Shown here: in pieces, positions 33,488-43,873 of the stretch
Position numbering within the stretch: the first letter of the stretch is position 1
How the letters are laid out: every line of letters starts with the position of its first letter
From: Streptomyces sp. APSN-46.1
Lineage (GTDB): Bacteria; Actinomycetota; Actinomycetes; Streptomycetales; Streptomycetaceae
NCBI RefSeq assembly: GCF_022815725.1
Contig: NZ_JALGRF010000002.1
Location: forward strand, 186,001-250,000
Direction of reading: 5' to 3'
DNA length: 64,000 nt
Position numbers and translations under genes: made by a program
The notes under the pieces: generated by a model
Databases searched by the model: none
The model's input: the letters and a program-made list of their open reading frames with translations, nothing else
Told to the model about the DNA's origin: nothing

Positions 33488-34988
33488 GGGATTCTCCCAG
33501 GAACTGCTCGGCGTGTGCGGCGAGAAGGTCGAGGACGGCCGCGATGTCGGCCGTCGTGGTCTGCGGGTTGAGGAGGGTGAACTTCAGGTACTGCCTGCCG
33601 TCCACTTTGGTGCCGGCGACGACGGCCTCACCGGAGGCGAACAGCGCCTTGCGGGCGTGCAGGTTGGCCTCGTCCACCAGGTCCGCGCGCACCTCGCCTT
33701 CGGGTGGGGGCCCCTCCCAGCGGTAGCTGGGGGAGTAGCGGAAGACCAGGGTGGAGATCTGCGGCCTGACGACGACCTCGAAGCGCGGGTCGGCGTCGAT
33801 GATCTCCCAGCCGGCGGCGGCCAGGTCGATGACCTCGTCGAAGAGCGAGCCGAGGCCGTCGGCGCCCATGGTGCGCAGGGTCATCCAGAGCTTGAGCGCG
33901 TCGAAGCGGCGCGTGGTCTGGATGGATTTGTCGACCTGGTTCGGGATCCGCTCCTCCGCCATGCGGCGCGGGTTGAGGTAGTCCGCGTGGTACGTGGCGT
34001 GCTTGAGGGTGTCCCGGTCGCGGACCAGCACGGCGCTGGAACTGACAGGCTGGAAGAAGGACTTGTGGTAGTCGACCGTGACCGAGTCGGCGTGCTCGAT
34101 GCCGTCGAGGAGGTGGCGGCGGGTGGGTGAGACCAGCAGTCCGCAGCCGTACGCGGCGTCCACGTGCATCCACGCGGCGTGCTCGGAGGCCAGGCGGGCG
34201 ATCTCGGGGAGGGGGTCGATGGACCCGAAGTCGGTGGTGCCGGCGGTGGCGACGACGGCCATGGGGAAGAGGCCGTCGCGACGGCAGTTCTCCAGCTCCA
34301 GGGCGAGCATCGAGGTGTCCATGCGGCGGTTGCGGTCTACGGGGACGGAGACGACGGCCTCGTAGCCGAGCCCGAGCATGGCGGCCGACTTCTTGACGCT
34401 GAAGTGGCTGGCCTCGGAGGTGAAGATGCGGAGCGTCGGGAGCACCTCGGACTTCGGGAGCGCCCGTCCCTCGTCCAGGGCGTGCTTCATGACGATCCGG
34501 CAGGCCTCGTCGCGGGCCAGCAGCAGTGCGTGGAAGTTGGACTGGCTGCCGCCGGAGGTGAAGACGCCGTCCGCGCCTTCGCCGAGGCCGACGCGCCGGG
34601 CGGTCCAGTCGATGAGGCGGCGCTCGATGAGCGTGCCGCCGATGGACTGGTCCCAGGTGTCCAGGGAGGAGTTGACGGCCGACAGGACGGCCTCGCCCAG
34701 TACGGCGGGGATGACGACGGGGCAGTTGAGGTGGCCGAGGTAGCGCGGGTGGTGGAAGTACACCGCGTCGCGCAGGTAGACCTCCTCCAGTTCGTCGAGG
34801 ACGGCGGCCGGGTCTACGAGCGGCCGGTCCAGGTCGATCCCGTCGATGACCGGGGCGAGTTCGTCCACGGATATGCCCGTGTGGGGCCGTTCCGTGGTCG
34901 CGAGCTTGGCGGCGACGCGCTCGACGCCCTCGGTGACGGCGCGCCGGTAGAGGTCCGCGGTCGTCTCGTTCAGCAGATGCGAACGCAT
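33471..34988 (-). CDS. desA: lysine decarboxylase DesA
   Basis: The 505-residue group II PLP-dependent decarboxylase makes cadaverine from lysine, the first step to desferrioxamine. Motifs: [31 protein letters not shown] and the PLP lysine in [17 protein letters not shown] 34988 has GGAGG seven bases upstream; the TTG just before it is less likely. First gene of the operon, 50 bases from the iron box. Confidence 0.95.
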   Translation of the reverse strand: MRSHLLNETTADLYRRAVTEGVERVAAKLATTERPHTGISVDELAPVIDGIDLDRPLVDPAAVLDELEEVYLRDAVYFHHPRYLGHLNCPVVIPAVLGEAVLSAVNSSLDTWDQSIGGTLIERRLIDWTARRVGLGEGADGVFTSGGSQSNFHALLLARDEACRIVMKHALDEGRALPKSEVLPTLRIFTSEASHFSVKKSAAMLGLGYEAVVSVPVDRNRRMDTSMLALELENCRRDGLFPMAVVATAGTTDFGSIDPLPEIARLASEHAAWMHVDAAYGCGLLVSPTRRHLLDGIEHADSVTVDYHKSFFQPVSSSAVLVRDRDTLKHATYHADYLNPRRMAEERIPNQVDKSIQTTRRFDALKLWMTLRTMGADGLGSLFDEVIDLAAAGWEIIDADPRFEVVVRPQISTLVFRYSPSYRWEGPPPEGEVRADLVDEANLHARKALFASGEAVVAGTKVDGRQYLKFTLLNPQTTTADIAAVLDLLAAHAEQFLGESLALHS

Positions 34989-35037
34989 CAACTTTCCTCC
35001 GGGCAGGGAGCGGGGGGTGGGGCTGTGGTGTGGAACT

Positions 35038-35056
35038 TAGGTTAGCCTAACCTAAC
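35038..35056. promoter_or_regulatory. iron box upstream of desA
   Basis: TTAGGTTAGCCTAACCTAA is a near-perfect 19-base palindrome matching the DmdR1/IdeR iron box. In iron-rich cells DmdR1-Fe(II) should block desABCD transcription. Confidence 0.95.
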
Positions 35057-35070
35057 TCTCAAGCCAAATG

Positions 35071-35104
35071 GGGATGGGCCCCGGCCGAAGCCGGAGCCCA
35101 TCCC
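35071..35104 (-). terminator. terminator downstream of desF
   Basis: GGGATGGGC-C-CCGGC, loop CGAA, GCCGG-A-GCCCATCCC forms a long stem after the desF stop, isolating the desA promoter from upstream transcription. Confidence 0.85.
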
Positions 35105-35159
35105 TGAAATGTGGTGTGTGTGAAAGGAGTTGCCGCGAAACGGCCCCTGGCGAGACCGC

Positions 35160-36065
35160 CTAGAGCTCGGAGGCGGGGTCCTCGCTGGCCGCCTTGCCGG
35201 CGTATGCCTCGGCGAGGAGTTCCTCCTCGCTCGCGCCGAGCCGCCAGTAGCCGGTGAAGCGCACCGCGCGCCGGTCGATGGATCGTTCCTGCACGAAGTG
35301 CCGGCGGACCGCCCGAATGGTGCCGGCCTCGCCCGCGAGCCAGACGTACGGGGCCTGCGCGGCGGGCGGTTCGGTTGCGCGCAGTACGTCCAGCACGCGG
35401 TCGGCGCGTTCCTTGCCCGCGCTGTGCTCGCGGACGATCCAGGTGATGTCCGCGTCGGCGAGCGTGTCCAGGGCGATCCGGTCGTCCTCGTGCGGGACCT
35501 CGAACCAGGCCGAGACGCGGGTGCCGGCGGCGAGCCGGTCCAGGATCGCGGCGGCCGCGGGGAGCGCCGTCTCGTCCGCGTATATCAGCAGCGCGTCGGT
35601 GGCGGCCGGCGGCTGGAACCGGACGGACTTGTTCTCCGCGACGGCCGGGCCGATCGCCATGATCCGGCGGCCGGTGACGGCCCGCCCGGCCCAGGACGCG
35701 GCGGGGGAACCGTCTCCGTGCAGGACGAAGTCGATGTCCACCTCGTCCACGCCCTCGGGCGTACGGCGCTGCTCGCGCACGGTGTACGAGCGCATCACCG
35801 GGCGGTCGGCGTCGGGCATCGCGCGCCAGGCGCCGAACCAGGTGTCCTCGTCGGTGGACGGGAGCACCGTGTGCTCCTGGTGCGAGGGCGGCAGGAAGAG
35901 CGAGAGGCTCTGGTCGTAGCCGCCCGAGCGGAAGTCCGCGAGGGACTCACCGCCGAACGTGACCCGCAGGAACGAGTGCCCGAGGCGGCGCGTACGGAGC
36001 ACTTCGAGTTCGAAGAACCGGAAGTGGGCGACGGCCGGGGCCGCGTCGGGCGCGGTGTCGGTCAT
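35160..36065 (-). CDS. desF: ferric-siderophore reductase (SIP family) DesF
   Basis: The 301-residue flavoprotein of the ViuB/SIP family reduces Fe(III)-siderophores to release iron. Motifs: HSFLRVTFGG, the FAD-binding RSYTVREQR and the DFVLHGDGSPAASWA block, DALLIYADETALPAAAAIL (NAD(P)H subdomain) and YVWLAGEAGTIRAVRRHF. It is co-directional with desE, 42 bases downstream of it, and shares its iron-regulated promoter. Confidence 0.9.
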   Translation of the reverse strand: MTDTAPDAAPAVAHFRFFELEVLRTRRLGHSFLRVTFGGESLADFRSGGYDQSLSLFLPPSHQEHTVLPSTDEDTWFGAWRAMPDADRPVMRSYTVREQRRTPEGVDEVDIDFVLHGDGSPAASWAGRAVTGRRIMAIGPAVAENKSVRFQPPAATDALLIYADETALPAAAAILDRLAAGTRVSAWFEVPHEDDRIALDTLADADITWIVREHSAGKERADRVLDVLRATEPPAAQAPYVWLAGEAGTIRAVRRHFVQERSIDRRAVRFTGYWRLGASEEELLAEAYAGKAASEDPASEL

Positions 36066-36107
36066 ACGGAGAGTCCCCCCTGGGATTCAGTCGGAGTGAA
36101 GGTGAGG

Positions 36108-37160
36108 TCAGCTGACCTTCTTGGCGTTCTGGACGGCCTTCGCGAGGTCTTCCAGGATCTGGGCGCACTTCTCGTACGAGTAGATCGGCTCGGTCACGCG
36201 CGGGGCGACCTGGCCGGCCTTGACGGCGGGCAGCCCGGCCCAGGTCGGCTTGTCCTTCAGCTGCTCCTGCTGGAGCGTGCCGGTGCGGTTGTCGAGCAGG
36301 ACCAGGTCGGCCTTGTACTTGCCGGCGTTCTCCCAGCTGAGGCTCTCGAAGAAGCCGCCCGCGTCCAGCTTGTCCTGCTCCGGGGCGACGAACTCGACGC
36401 CGAGGGTCTCGAAGTACTTCAGGTCGGCCGAGGTCTTCGGGGTGGAGACGTAGAACAGGTCGGCGGAGCCGGAGCCGACGAGCACCTTGATGCCCGGGTT
36501 GGCCTTGGTGGCCTCGCGCACCTTGGCGGCGGCCGCCTCGAAGCGCGCCTTGGAGTCGGCGTTCTTCTTCGCGCTCAGGTCGGCGCCCAGGGACTTGGCC
36601 AGGTCGGCCGTGCGCTCCAGGGCCTTGTCGAGGGAGGCGTCGCCGCCCACGCCGATCGCGGCTGCCGGGGCCAGCTTCAGGATCTTGTCCTTGGAGGCCT
36701 CCGGCACGTACCAGTACTTGTCGGGCTCCCAGGTGTTGGTGACCAGCAGCTCGGGCTGGAGGGCCGCGTACTTCTCGACGTTGAACTCGTCGTAGACGTT
36801 GCCGAGGATCTCGACCTTGGAGATGTCCATCGAGCCGGCCTGGACGTCGGGCTTGCCGTCGGCGGTCTTGGTCGGGCCGAACACGCCCTTGACCTGGATG
36901 CCGTAGTCGTAGAGGGCGGCGGCGGTGCCGGTGAAGGCCACGATGTTCTTCGGGGCGGCCTTGAGGCTGATGTCCTTGCCGAGGTCGTCCTTGAAGGTCC
37001 AGGGACCCGAGGCCGCGGCGGCCTTGCCGTCCTTGCCGCCCGTCTCGCCCTTCGCGGAGTCGGAGCCGCCGCACGCGGTGAGCGCCGCGACGAGGCCGAG
37101 GGCGCCGCCGGCCGCGATGAGACCGCGGCGGGAGAGGTAGGAGGTACGGGACTTGGGCAT
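36108..37160 (-). CDS. desE: ferrioxamine-binding lipoprotein DesE
   Basis: The 350-residue type III solute-binding protein has SRRGLIAAGGALGLVAALTAC as signal, with C30 as the lipidated residue, and two lobes joined by a long helix (APKNIVAFTGTAAALYDYGI, WEPDKYWYVPE ... ADLVLLDNRTG). It captures ferric hydroxamates for an ABC permease encoded elsewhere. The iron box 52 bases upstream indicates DmdR1 control. Confidence 0.92.
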   Translation of the reverse strand: MPKSRTSYLSRRGLIAAGGALGLVAALTACGGSDSAKGETGGKDGKAAAASGPWTFKDDLGKDISLKAAPKNIVAFTGTAAALYDYGIQVKGVFGPTKTADGKPDVQAGSMDISKVEILGNVYDEFNVEKYAALQPELLVTNTWEPDKYWYVPEASKDKILKLAPAAAIGVGGDASLDKALERTADLAKSLGADLSAKKNADSKARFEAAAAKVREATKANPGIKVLVGSGSADLFYVSTPKTSADLKYFETLGVEFVAPEQDKLDAGGFFESLSWENAGKYKADLVLLDNRTGTLQQEQLKDKPTWAGLPAVKAGQVAPRVTEPIYSYEKCAQILEDLAKAVQNAKKVS

Positions 37161-37211
37161 GTCGATGTCCGCTTTCGTGCGTGCCGGTCGGCCACTGGGC
37201 CGTTCGGAGGG

Positions 37212-37228
37212 AAGGTTAGCCTAACCTT
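37212..37228. promoter_or_regulatory. iron box upstream of desE
   Basis: AAGGTTAGCCTAACCTT is a perfect 17-base palindrome with the same core as the desA box. Confidence 0.92.
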
Positions 37229-37242
37229 GCCTGAAAGCAGTA

Positions 37243-37270
37243 AGGGGGCCCTAAGTTTTCAGGGCCCCCT
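37243..37270. terminator. terminator between acyl-CoA dehydrogenase and des genes
   Basis: AGGGGGCCCT (37243-37252) pairs with AGGGCCCCCT (37261-37270) around AAGTTTTC. It ends the leucine-degradation operon, whose last stop is at 37287. Confidence 0.9.
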
Positions 37271-37286
37271 CGGTGATGCGACGTTC

Positions 37287-38447
37287 TTAGGCGGAGAAGC
37301 CCAGTTCGCGGGCGATGAGCATGCGCTGGACCTCGCTGGTGCCCTCGCCGATCTCCAGGATCTTGGAGTCGCGCCACATGCGGGCCACCGGGTACTCGTT
37401 CATGAACCCGTAGCCGCCGTGGATCTGCGTGGCGTCGCGGGCGTTGTCGACGGCGACCGTGGAGGAGTACAGCTTGGCGATCGCCGCCTCCTTCTTGAAC
37501 GGCTCCCCGGCCACCAGCCGGGAGGCGGCGTCGCGCCAGCCGACGCGGGCCATGTGGGCGCGCATCTCCATGTCGGCCAGCTTGAACTGGATGGCCTGGT
37601 TGTCGCCGATCGGGCGGCCGAAGGCCTTGCGCTCCTTCGCGTACTTCACCGACTCGTCCACGCAGCCCTGCGCGAGCCCGGTCGCGAGCGCCGAGATGGC
37701 GATCCGGCCCTCGTCGAGGATGCGGAGGAACTGGGCGTAGCCGCGCCCCTCTTCGCCGACCAGGTTGGCGAGGGGGACCCGTACGTCGGCGAAGGCCAGC
37801 TCGCGGGTGTCCGACGAGTTCCAGCCGACCTTGGAGTACGGGGCGGCCACCGTGAAGCCGGGGGTGCCCGACGGGACGATGATCGAGGAGATCTCGGGGC
37901 GGCCGTCGGCCTTGCGCCCGGTGACGGCGGTGACGGTGACCAGCCCGGTGATGTCCGTACCGGAGTTGGTGATGAAGCACTTGGAGCCGTTGATCACCCA
38001 CTCGTCGCCGTCCTTGACGGCGGTGGTGCGGGTGCCGCCTGCGTCGGAGCCGCCGTCCGGCTCGGTCAGGCCGAAGGCCCCGAGGATCTCGCCGGAGCAC
38101 ATCTTCGGCAGCCACTGCCGCTTCTGCTCCTCGGTACCGAACAGGTAGATGGGCATGGCGCCGAGGGAGACGCCCGCCTCCAGCGTGATCGCGACGGAGG
38201 AGTCGACGCGGGCCAGCTCCTCCAGGGCGATGCCGAGGGCGAGGTAGTCGCCGCCCATGCCGCCGTACTCCTCCGGGAAGGGCAGGCCGAACAGGCCCAT
38301 GCGGCCCATCTCGCGGACGATCTCGTACGGGAACTCGTGCCGCTCGTACAGGTCGCCGATCTTGGGCGCGACGACGTCGTGCGCGAACTCCTCGACGGTG
38401 CGGCGGAGTTCCTCGTGCTCGGGGGTGAGCCGGTGGTCGAGGGACAT
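37287..38447 (-). CDS. acyl-CoA dehydrogenase, probably isovaleryl/branched-chain
   Basis: The 386-residue FAD enzyme has the family signatures AFGLTEPDGGSDAGG (FAD contact), KCFITNSG and the C-terminal QIHGGYGFMNEYPVARMWRD with IGEGTSEVQRMLIARELGF. With HMG-CoA lyase and a methylcrotonyl-type carboxylase upstream, isovaleryl-CoA or another short branched acyl-CoA is the likely substrate. The start at ATG 38447 gives the normal length. It is the last gene of the operon. Confidence 0.9.
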   Translation of the reverse strand: MSLDHRLTPEHEELRRTVEEFAHDVVAPKIGDLYERHEFPYEIVREMGRMGLFGLPFPEEYGGMGGDYLALGIALEELARVDSSVAITLEAGVSLGAMPIYLFGTEEQKRQWLPKMCSGEILGAFGLTEPDGGSDAGGTRTTAVKDGDEWVINGSKCFITNSGTDITGLVTVTAVTGRKADGRPEISSIIVPSGTPGFTVAAPYSKVGWNSSDTRELAFADVRVPLANLVGEEGRGYAQFLRILDEGRIAISALATGLAQGCVDESVKYAKERKAFGRPIGDNQAIQFKLADMEMRAHMARVGWRDAASRLVAGEPFKKEAAIAKLYSSTVAVDNARDATQIHGGYGFMNEYPVARMWRDSKILEIGEGTSEVQRMLIARELGFSA

Positions 38448-38455
38448 GATCTTCG

Positions 38456-39391
38456 TTACTCCTTGTGGGAGAGGGCGCGGACGGTACGGGAGGGGCTGGG
38501 TCGGCCCAGCTGTTCGGCCATCCACACGCTCGTGGCGGTGAGGGCGGCCAGATCGACACCGGTCTCGATGCCGAGGCCGTCGAGCATCCACACCAGGTCC
38601 TCGGTGGCGAGGTTGCCGGTGGCGCTCTTCGCGTACGGGCAGCCGCCGAGGCCGCCGGCGGAGGCGTCGACGGTGGTCACGCCGTGCTGGAGCGCGGCGA
38701 GGGTGTTGGAGAGGGCCTGGCCGTAGGTGTCGTGGAAGTGCACGCCGATCCGGTCGGTGCCGACGCCTTCCCCGTTGAGCTCGCCGAGCAGCGCCCGGAC
38801 ATGCCCCGGAGTGGCGACGCCGATGGTGTCGCCGAGGCTGAGCTCGTCGCACCCGAGGTCGAGGAGGGCCTTGGCGACGCGGACCACCTGGTGGACCGGG
38901 ACGGGCCCCTCCCAGGGATCGCCGAAGCACATGGACAGATAGCCGCGCACATGCGCCCCGCCCTGCTTGGCACGGGCCACGACGGGCTCGAACATGGCGA
39001 GGGACTCGTCGATGGTGCGGTTGAGATTGCGGGAGGCGAAGGTCTCGGTGGCCGAGCCGAAGACCGCGATCCGGGTGGCACCGAGGGCGAGGGCCCGGTC
39101 GAGTCCGCGCTCGTTGGGGACGAGCACGGGCAGGTGTACGCCGGACAGGTCCTGGAGCTGCGGGAACAGTTCCTCGGCATCCGCGAGCTGGGGCACCCAC
39201 TTGGGGTGTACGAAGCTGGTCGCCTCGATGGTGGTGAGCCCGGCCGCCGCCAGCCGGTGGATGAACTCGGCCTTCACGGCGGTGGGGACGGCGGACTTCT
39301 CGTTCTGCAGCCCGTCGCGCGCGCCCACCTCGTGGATGCGCACGCGGGCCGGCAGCCCGGGGACCGGCAGGGTCATGGGCAGCCCGTTCAC
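38456..39391 (-). CDS. hydroxymethylglutaryl-CoA lyase
   Basis: The 311-residue HMGL-family TIM-barrel enzyme cleaves HMG-CoA to acetoacetate and acetyl-CoA, the last step of leucine degradation. Motifs: [16 protein letters not shown] (metal and substrate), [27 protein letters not shown], and the catalytic loop [20 protein letters not shown]. The GTG start overlaps the carboxylase alpha stop (GTGA). Confidence 0.95.
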   Translation of the reverse strand: MNGLPMTLPVPGLPARVRIHEVGARDGLQNEKSAVPTAVKAEFIHRLAAAGLTTIEATSFVHPKWVPQLADAEELFPQLQDLSGVHLPVLVPNERGLDRALALGATRIAVFGSATETFASRNLNRTIDESLAMFEPVVARAKQGGAHVRGYLSMCFGDPWEGPVPVHQVVRVAKALLDLGCDELSLGDTIGVATPGHVRALLGELNGEGVGTDRIGVHFHDTYGQALSNTLAALQHGVTTVDASAGGLGGCPYAKSATGNLATEDLVWMLDGLGIETGVDLAALTATSVWMAEQLGRPSPSRTVRALSHKE

Positions 39392-41478
39392 GCGACCTCC
39401 TCCTCGTCGGCCTCGGGGGTGACGACGGCCAGGACCTGGTCCATGGCGACGGTGGTGCCGGGGGAGACGTCGAGCTCGGTGACGGTGCCGGCGTGCGGGG
39501 CCGAGATGACGTGCTCCATCTTCATGGCCTCGACGACGAGGAGGCTCTGCCCGGCGATCACCTTGTCGCCGACCGCGACTTTGACGACGGTGACGGTGCC
39601 GGGCATGGGGGCGGCCAGGGTGTCGGCGCCGGTCCGGCCGCCGCCGCTGAGGCTCGCGGCGACGGGGTCGTGGTGCTGGACGTGCCAGCTGTCCGCGTCG
39701 CGGCCGAGCCAGGTCCCCTCCGGGGAGGGGGCGTACGCGAAGCGGTGCGTGACGCCGTCGAGCTCGATGGTGAGGTGGTCCGGAGTGCGGGCCACGATCC
39801 GGGCTCGCGCCGGTGCGCTGGGGCTCTGCCCCAGACCCCGCGCCTCAAACTCCCCCAGACTTCGTCCGGGGGGACCCCCACGCGAGGCTGAATTTGTCGC
39901 CCGGGTTTCGATCTGTACCGGGTCCTGGCCCGGGAGGCGGAAGTGGTGGACCGTCCAGGCCGGGGTGCCGCCCATGCGCCAGCCGGTGGCGGCGTCGAAC
40001 GGATCGAGCCACCCCTCCAGCCCCTCCAGCCCCGCCGGCGTTTGAGGCGCGGGTCCGGGCAGAGCCCGGGGTCCCTGCGCCAGCAGGGCTGCCGTGACGT
40101 ACACCTCGTCCGGTACCCCGTCAGGGAGGAGGGACGGCAGGTCGCGCTCCACCAGGCCCGTGTCCAGGTCACCCGACACCACGTCCGGGTGCGCCAGCAG
40201 CCTCCGCAGGAAACCGGCGTTGGTCTGGACACCCAGGATCACGGTGTCGGCGAGTGCGGCGCGCAGCGTGCGCAGGGCGGTGGCGCGGTCGGGGCCGTGG
40301 ACGATGACCTTCGACAGCATCGGGTCGTACGTCGAGCCCACCGGCACGCCCGCCGTCAGGCCGGAGTCCGTACGGACCGCGCCGCCCGAGGGCTCGGACA
40401 GGGCCAGGACGGTACCGCCGGACGGCAGGAAGCCCCGCGCCGGGTCCTCCGCGCAGACACGGGCCTCGATCGCGTGGCCCGTCAGGGTGATGTCGGCCTG
40501 CGCGAAGCCCAGCTCGGCCCCGGCCGCCACCCGCAGCTGCTGCTCCACCAGGTCCAGGCCCGTGACGAGCTCCGTCACCGGGTGCTCGACCTGGAGCCGG
40601 GTGTTCATCTCCATGAAGTAGTACGAGGACGGATCCCCGCCCGGAACGATGAACTCCACCGTGCCCGCGCCGACGTACCCGCACGCGCGGGCGGCGTTCA
40701 CCGCGGCCTCGCCCATCGCCGCGCGGGTCTTCTCGTCCAGCAGGACGGACGGCGCCTCCTCGATCACCTTCTGGTGGCGCCGCTGCAGCGAGCACTCGCG
40801 CTCGCCCAGGTGGACCACGTTGCCGTGGCCGTCCGCCAGGACCTGGATCTCGATGTGCCGGGGCCGGTCCACCCACCGCTCCACGAGCAGCGTGTCGTCG
40901 CCGAACGAGGACTTCGCCTCGCGCCGCGCGGCCGCGATCTCCTCGGCCAGCACGGCCGCGTCCCGCACCAGGCGCATGCCCTTGCCGCCGCCGCCCGCCG
41001 AGGGCTTGAGCAGCACCGGCATGCCGATCTCGGCTGCCGCGGCGGCCAGTTCGGCGTCCGTCAGGCCGCTGCCGGAGGAACCCGGGACGACGGGCACGCC
41101 CGCCGCCTTCACCGTCTCCTTGGCCCGGATCTTGTCGCCCATCAGGGAGATCGCGCTCGCGGGCGGCCCGATGAAGGCCAGTCCGGCGTCCGCGCAGGCC
41201 TGCGCGAAGGCCGCGTTCTCCGCGAGGAAGCCGTACCCCGGGTGGACGGCCTCGGCCCCGGTGCGGCGGGCCGCGTCGAGCAGCCGCTCCACCGACAGAT
41301 AGCTCTCGGCTGCCGCCGCCGGGCCGATCCGGACGGCCGTGTCGGCCTCCCGTACATGGCGGGCGTCCGCGTCGGCGTCGCTGAAGACGGCCACCGACCG
41401 GACCCCGAGCTCCCGCAGCGTGCGGATGACCCGGACCGCGATCTCGCCCCGGTTGGCTACAAGGACAGTGCTGAACAT
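39388..41478 (-). CDS. biotin-dependent acyl-CoA carboxylase alpha subunit (methylcrotonyl-CoA type)
   Basis: About 696 residues: biotin carboxylase ([68 protein letters not shown]), a linker domain and a C-terminal biotinyl domain with [14 protein letters not shown]. It carboxylates biotin for the neighbouring carboxyltransferase. ATG 41478 gives the canonical start [12 protein letters not shown]. Residues about 469-489 and 531-553 are encoded by two inverted copies of a palindromic Streptomyces repeat, so the linker carries two extra loops. Confidence 0.93.
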   Translation of the reverse strand: MFSTVLVANRGEIAVRVIRTLRELGVRSVAVFSDADADARHVREADTAVRIGPAAAAESYLSVERLLDAARRTGAEAVHPGYGFLAENAAFAQACADAGLAFIGPPASAISLMGDKIRAKETVKAAGVPVVPGSSGSGLTDAELAAAAAEIGMPVLLKPSAGGGGKGMRLVRDAAVLAEEIAAARREAKSSFGDDTLLVERWVDRPRHIEIQVLADGHGNVVHLGERECSLQRRHQKVIEEAPSVLLDEKTRAAMGEAAVNAARACGYVGAGTVEFIVPGGDPSSYYFMEMNTRLQVEHPVTELVTGLDLVEQQLRVAAGAELGFAQADITLTGHAIEARVCAEDPARGFLPSGGTVLALSEPSGGAVRTDSGLTAGVPVGSTYDPMLSKVIVHGPDRATALRTLRAALADTVILGVQTNAGFLRRLLAHPDVVSGDLDTGLVERDLPSLLPDGVPDEVYVTAALLAQGPRALPGPAPQTPAGLEGLEGWLDPFDAATGWRMGGTPAWTVHHFRLPGQDPVQIETRATNSASRGGPPGRSLGEFEARGLGQSPSAPARARIVARTPDHLTIELDGVTHRFAYAPSPEGTWLGRDADSWHVQHHDPVAASLSGGGRTGADTLAAPMPGTVTVVKVAVGDKVIAGQSLLVVEAMKMEHVISAPHAGTVTELDVSPGTTVAMDQVLAVVTPEADEEEVA
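39818..39887 (+). repeat. Streptomyces palindromic repeat, copy 1, inside carboxylase alpha gene
   Basis: GGGCTCTGCCCCAGACCCCG, CGCCTCAAACTCCCCCAGAC and TTCGTCCGGGGGGACCCCCA in succession form the repeat usually found between genes in Streptomyces. Here it lies in frame within coding DNA. Confidence 0.75.
40011..40072 (-). repeat. Streptomyces palindromic repeat, copy 2, opposite orientation
   Basis: CCAGCCCCGCCGGCGTTTGA, GGCGCGGGTCCGGGCAGAGC and CCGGG in succession are the reverse complement of the copy-1 class; the CTCCAGCCC at the start is tandemly duplicated. It encodes [13 protein letters not shown] on the minus strand. Confidence 0.75.
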
Positions 41479-41494
41479 CAGTGAGGTCCTCACG

Positions 41495-43111
41495 TCACAT
41501 ACGGAAGATGCCGAAGCCGCGATCGCCCAGGGGGGCGTTCGCGCACGCGGTCAGGGCCAGTCCCAGCACCTGCCGGGTTTCCATCGGGTCGATGACCCCG
41601 TCGTCCCACAGCCGCGCGGTGGCGTAGTAGGCGTTGCCCTGCTCCTCGTACTGCGCCCGGACCGGGGCCTTGAAGGCCTCCTCGTCCTCGGCCGGCCATT
41701 CCTGGCCCGCGCCCTCGATCTGGTCGCGCTTGACCGTCGCCAGGACCGAGGCCGCCTGCTCGCCGCCCATGACGGAGATCTTGGCGTTGGGCCACATCCA
41801 CATGAAGCGCGGTGAGTACGCCCGGCCGCACATCGAGTAGTTGCCCGCGCCGTACGAGCCGCCGACCACCACCGTCAGCTTGGGGACCCGGGTGCAGGCC
41901 ACCGCCGTGACCATCTTGGCGCCGTGCTTGGCGATGCCGCCGGCCTCGTAGTCGCGGCCGACCATGAAGCCCGAGATGTTCTGGAGGAAGAGGAGAGGGA
42001 TCCCGCGCTGGTCGCACAGCTCGATGAAGTGCGCGCCCTTCTGGGCGGATTCGGAGAACAGGATGCCGTTGTTGGCGACGATCCCGACCGGGTGGCCGTG
42101 GATCCGGGCGAAACCGGTGACCAGGGTCTGCCCGTACTCCGCCTTGAACTCCTGGAAGCGGGACCCGTCCACGATCCGGGCGATGATCTCGCGGGCGTCG
42201 TACGGGGTGCGGGAGTCGACCGGGACCGCGCCGTACAGGCCGTACGGGTCCACCTTCGGCTCCTCCGGCGCCTGGACCGACCAGGGCAGGGCTCCGCGCG
42301 CGGGCAGGGTCGCCACGATGTTCCGTACGATGCGCAGCGCGTGCGCGTCGTCCTCCGCGAGGTGGTCGGTGACGCCGGAGACCCGGGAGTGGACCTCGCC
42401 GCCGCCCAGCTCCTCCGCTGTGACGACCTCGCCGGTGGCCGCCTTCACCAGCGGCGGGCCGCCGAGGAAGATCGTGCCCTGGCCGCGGACGATGACGGCC
42501 TCGTCGCTCATCGCCGGGACGTACGCCCCGCCGGCCGTGCAGGAGCCGAGGACGGCGGCGATCTGCGGGATGCCGGCGCCGGACATGCGCGCCTGGTTGT
42601 AGAAGATGCGGCCGAAGTGCTCCCGGTCGGGGAAGACCTCGTCCTGCATGGGGAGGAAGGCGCCGCCCGAGTCCACCAGGTAGAGGCAGGGGAGACGATT
42701 CTCCAGCGCCACCTCCTGGGCGCGCAGGTGCTTCTTGACGGTCATCGGGTAGTACGTGCCGCCCTTGACGGTGGCGTCGTTCGCGACGATGACGCACTCG
42801 TGGCCGCTGACCCGGCCGATGCCCGCGATGACCCCGGCGGCCGGGGCCGCGCCCCCGTACATGCCCTCGGCGGCCAGCGGGGCCAGCTCCAGGAAGGGGG
42901 ATCCGGGGTCGAGGAGGGTGTCCACGCGCTCGCGGGGAAGCAGTTTCCCGCGCGCGGTGTGGCGGGCGCGGGCCTTCTCGCCGCCGCCGAGCCGGGCCGC
43001 GTCGAGCCGGGCGCGCAGGCCCTCGGTGAGCTCGCGGTGGGCGGCCTCATTGGTCCGCCAGGCCTCGGACGCCGGGTCCGCGGCGCTCGTCAGCACTGGT
43101 GCCTGCTGCAT
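41495..43111 (-). CDS. acyl-CoA carboxyltransferase beta subunit (methylcrotonyl-CoA type)
   Basis: The 538-residue carboxyltransferase transfers CO2 from biotin to an acyl-CoA. Motifs: [101 protein letters not shown] and [20 protein letters not shown]. The FLP-Q-DEVF segment points to methylcrotonyl-CoA carboxylase. First gene of the operon after the double TetR operator. Confidence 0.94.
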   Translation of the reverse strand: MQQAPVLTSAADPASEAWRTNEAAHRELTEGLRARLDAARLGGGEKARARHTARGKLLPRERVDTLLDPGSPFLELAPLAAEGMYGGAAPAAGVIAGIGRVSGHECVIVANDATVKGGTYYPMTVKKHLRAQEVALENRLPCLYLVDSGGAFLPMQDEVFPDREHFGRIFYNQARMSGAGIPQIAAVLGSCTAGGAYVPAMSDEAVIVRGQGTIFLGGPPLVKAATGEVVTAEELGGGEVHSRVSGVTDHLAEDDAHALRIVRNIVATLPARGALPWSVQAPEEPKVDPYGLYGAVPVDSRTPYDAREIIARIVDGSRFQEFKAEYGQTLVTGFARIHGHPVGIVANNGILFSESAQKGAHFIELCDQRGIPLLFLQNISGFMVGRDYEAGGIAKHGAKMVTAVACTRVPKLTVVVGGSYGAGNYSMCGRAYSPRFMWMWPNAKISVMGGEQAASVLATVKRDQIEGAGQEWPAEDEEAFKAPVRAQYEEQGNAYYATARLWDDGVIDPMETRQVLGLALTACANAPLGDRGFGIFRM

Positions 43112-43160
43112 CGGTCGAGCTCCCTTGCTCGGTCTTGCTCGGTCTTGCCCGGTCCACGCT

Positions 43161-43207
43161 GTTAATGAGCGTTAACACTTATGACGCCTAGGTTAACGAG
43201 CGCTAAC
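43161..43207. promoter_or_regulatory. two palindromic TetR operators
   Basis: GTTAATGAGCGTTAAC (43161-43176) and GTTAACGAGCGCTAAC (43192-43207) share the pattern GTTAAnGAGCGnTAAC and lie 31 bases apart centre to centre, about three helical turns. They are between the carboxylase operon (minus) and the TetR gene (plus). Confidence 0.85.
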
Positions 43208-43230
43208 GGCCCTGTCTAGAATGGATTCCC

Positions 43231-43809
43231 ATGAGCACCAGTGCCGCCGCCCCGACCCGTCGCGAGCAGATCCTCAGTGAGGCCGCGCGCCTCTTCGCCG
43301 AGCGTGGATTCCACGGCGTGGGCGTGGACGAGATAGGCGCCGCGGTGGGCATCAGCGGACCAGGGCTGTACCGGCACTTCGCGGGCAAGGACGCCATGCT
43401 CGCCGAGCTGCTGGTCGGGATCAGCGAGCGGCTGCTGACGGGCGGGCGCCACCGGGTGGCCGCGGCCGCGGGCGATCCCGAGGGCGTACTGGCCTCCCTC
43501 ATCGACGGCCACATCGACTTCGCGCTCGACGACCGGGCACTGATCACCGTGCACGACCGGGAGCTGGACCGGCTGCGGGAGGCCGACCGCAAGCTCGTAC
43601 GGCAGTTGCAGCGCCAGTACGTGGAGCTGTGGGTGGCCGTCGTACGCGAGCTGCACCCCGAGGTGGCGGAGGCGGAGGTACGGGTGTCCGTGCACGCGGT
43701 GTTCGGCCTGCTCAACTCGACCCCGCACCTGGCGGCGCTGGGCCGGGAGGCGACGGAGTCGCTGCTGCGGCGGCTCGCGAACGGGGCGTTCGGGGCGCTC
43801 TCCGGGTGA
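43231..43809 (+). CDS. TetR-family repressor of the leucine-degradation operon
   Basis: The 192-residue regulator has the TetR helix-turn-helix RREQILSEAARLFAERGFHGVGVDEIGAAVGISGPGLYRHFAGKDAML in several motifs, then a helical ligand-binding domain with a TetR_C-type end (EVAEAEVRVSVHAVFGLLNSTPHLAALG). The double palindrome 24 bases upstream is its probable operator; an acyl-CoA intermediate is the likely inducer, by analogy with LiuR-type control. Confidence 0.92.
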   Translation: MSTSAAAPTRREQILSEAARLFAERGFHGVGVDEIGAAVGISGPGLYRHFAGKDAMLAELLVGISERLLTGGRHRVAAAAGDPEGVLASLIDGHIDFALDDRALITVHDRELDRLREADRKLVRQLQRQYVELWVAVVRELHPEVAEAEVRVSVHAVFGLLNSTPHLAALGREATESLLRRLANGAFGALSG

Positions 43810-43873
43810 CCCGGCGCGTCCGCTGGGCGGGACGGACGGGACGGCTCCGCCCGGGCGACGGCAGAATGGGCGT

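Noticed and set aside
35130..38726. 1198-codon plus-strand open frame across desF, desE and an acyl-CoA dehydrogenase
   Set aside because: It spans three well-identified minus-strand genes and an iron box, and encodes no recognisable domain.
43120..43156. Tandem CTTGCTCGGT units upstream of the carboxylase as an operator
   Set aside because: They lie within the leader, are short slippage-like repeats without symmetry, and the palindromes nearby explain regulation better.
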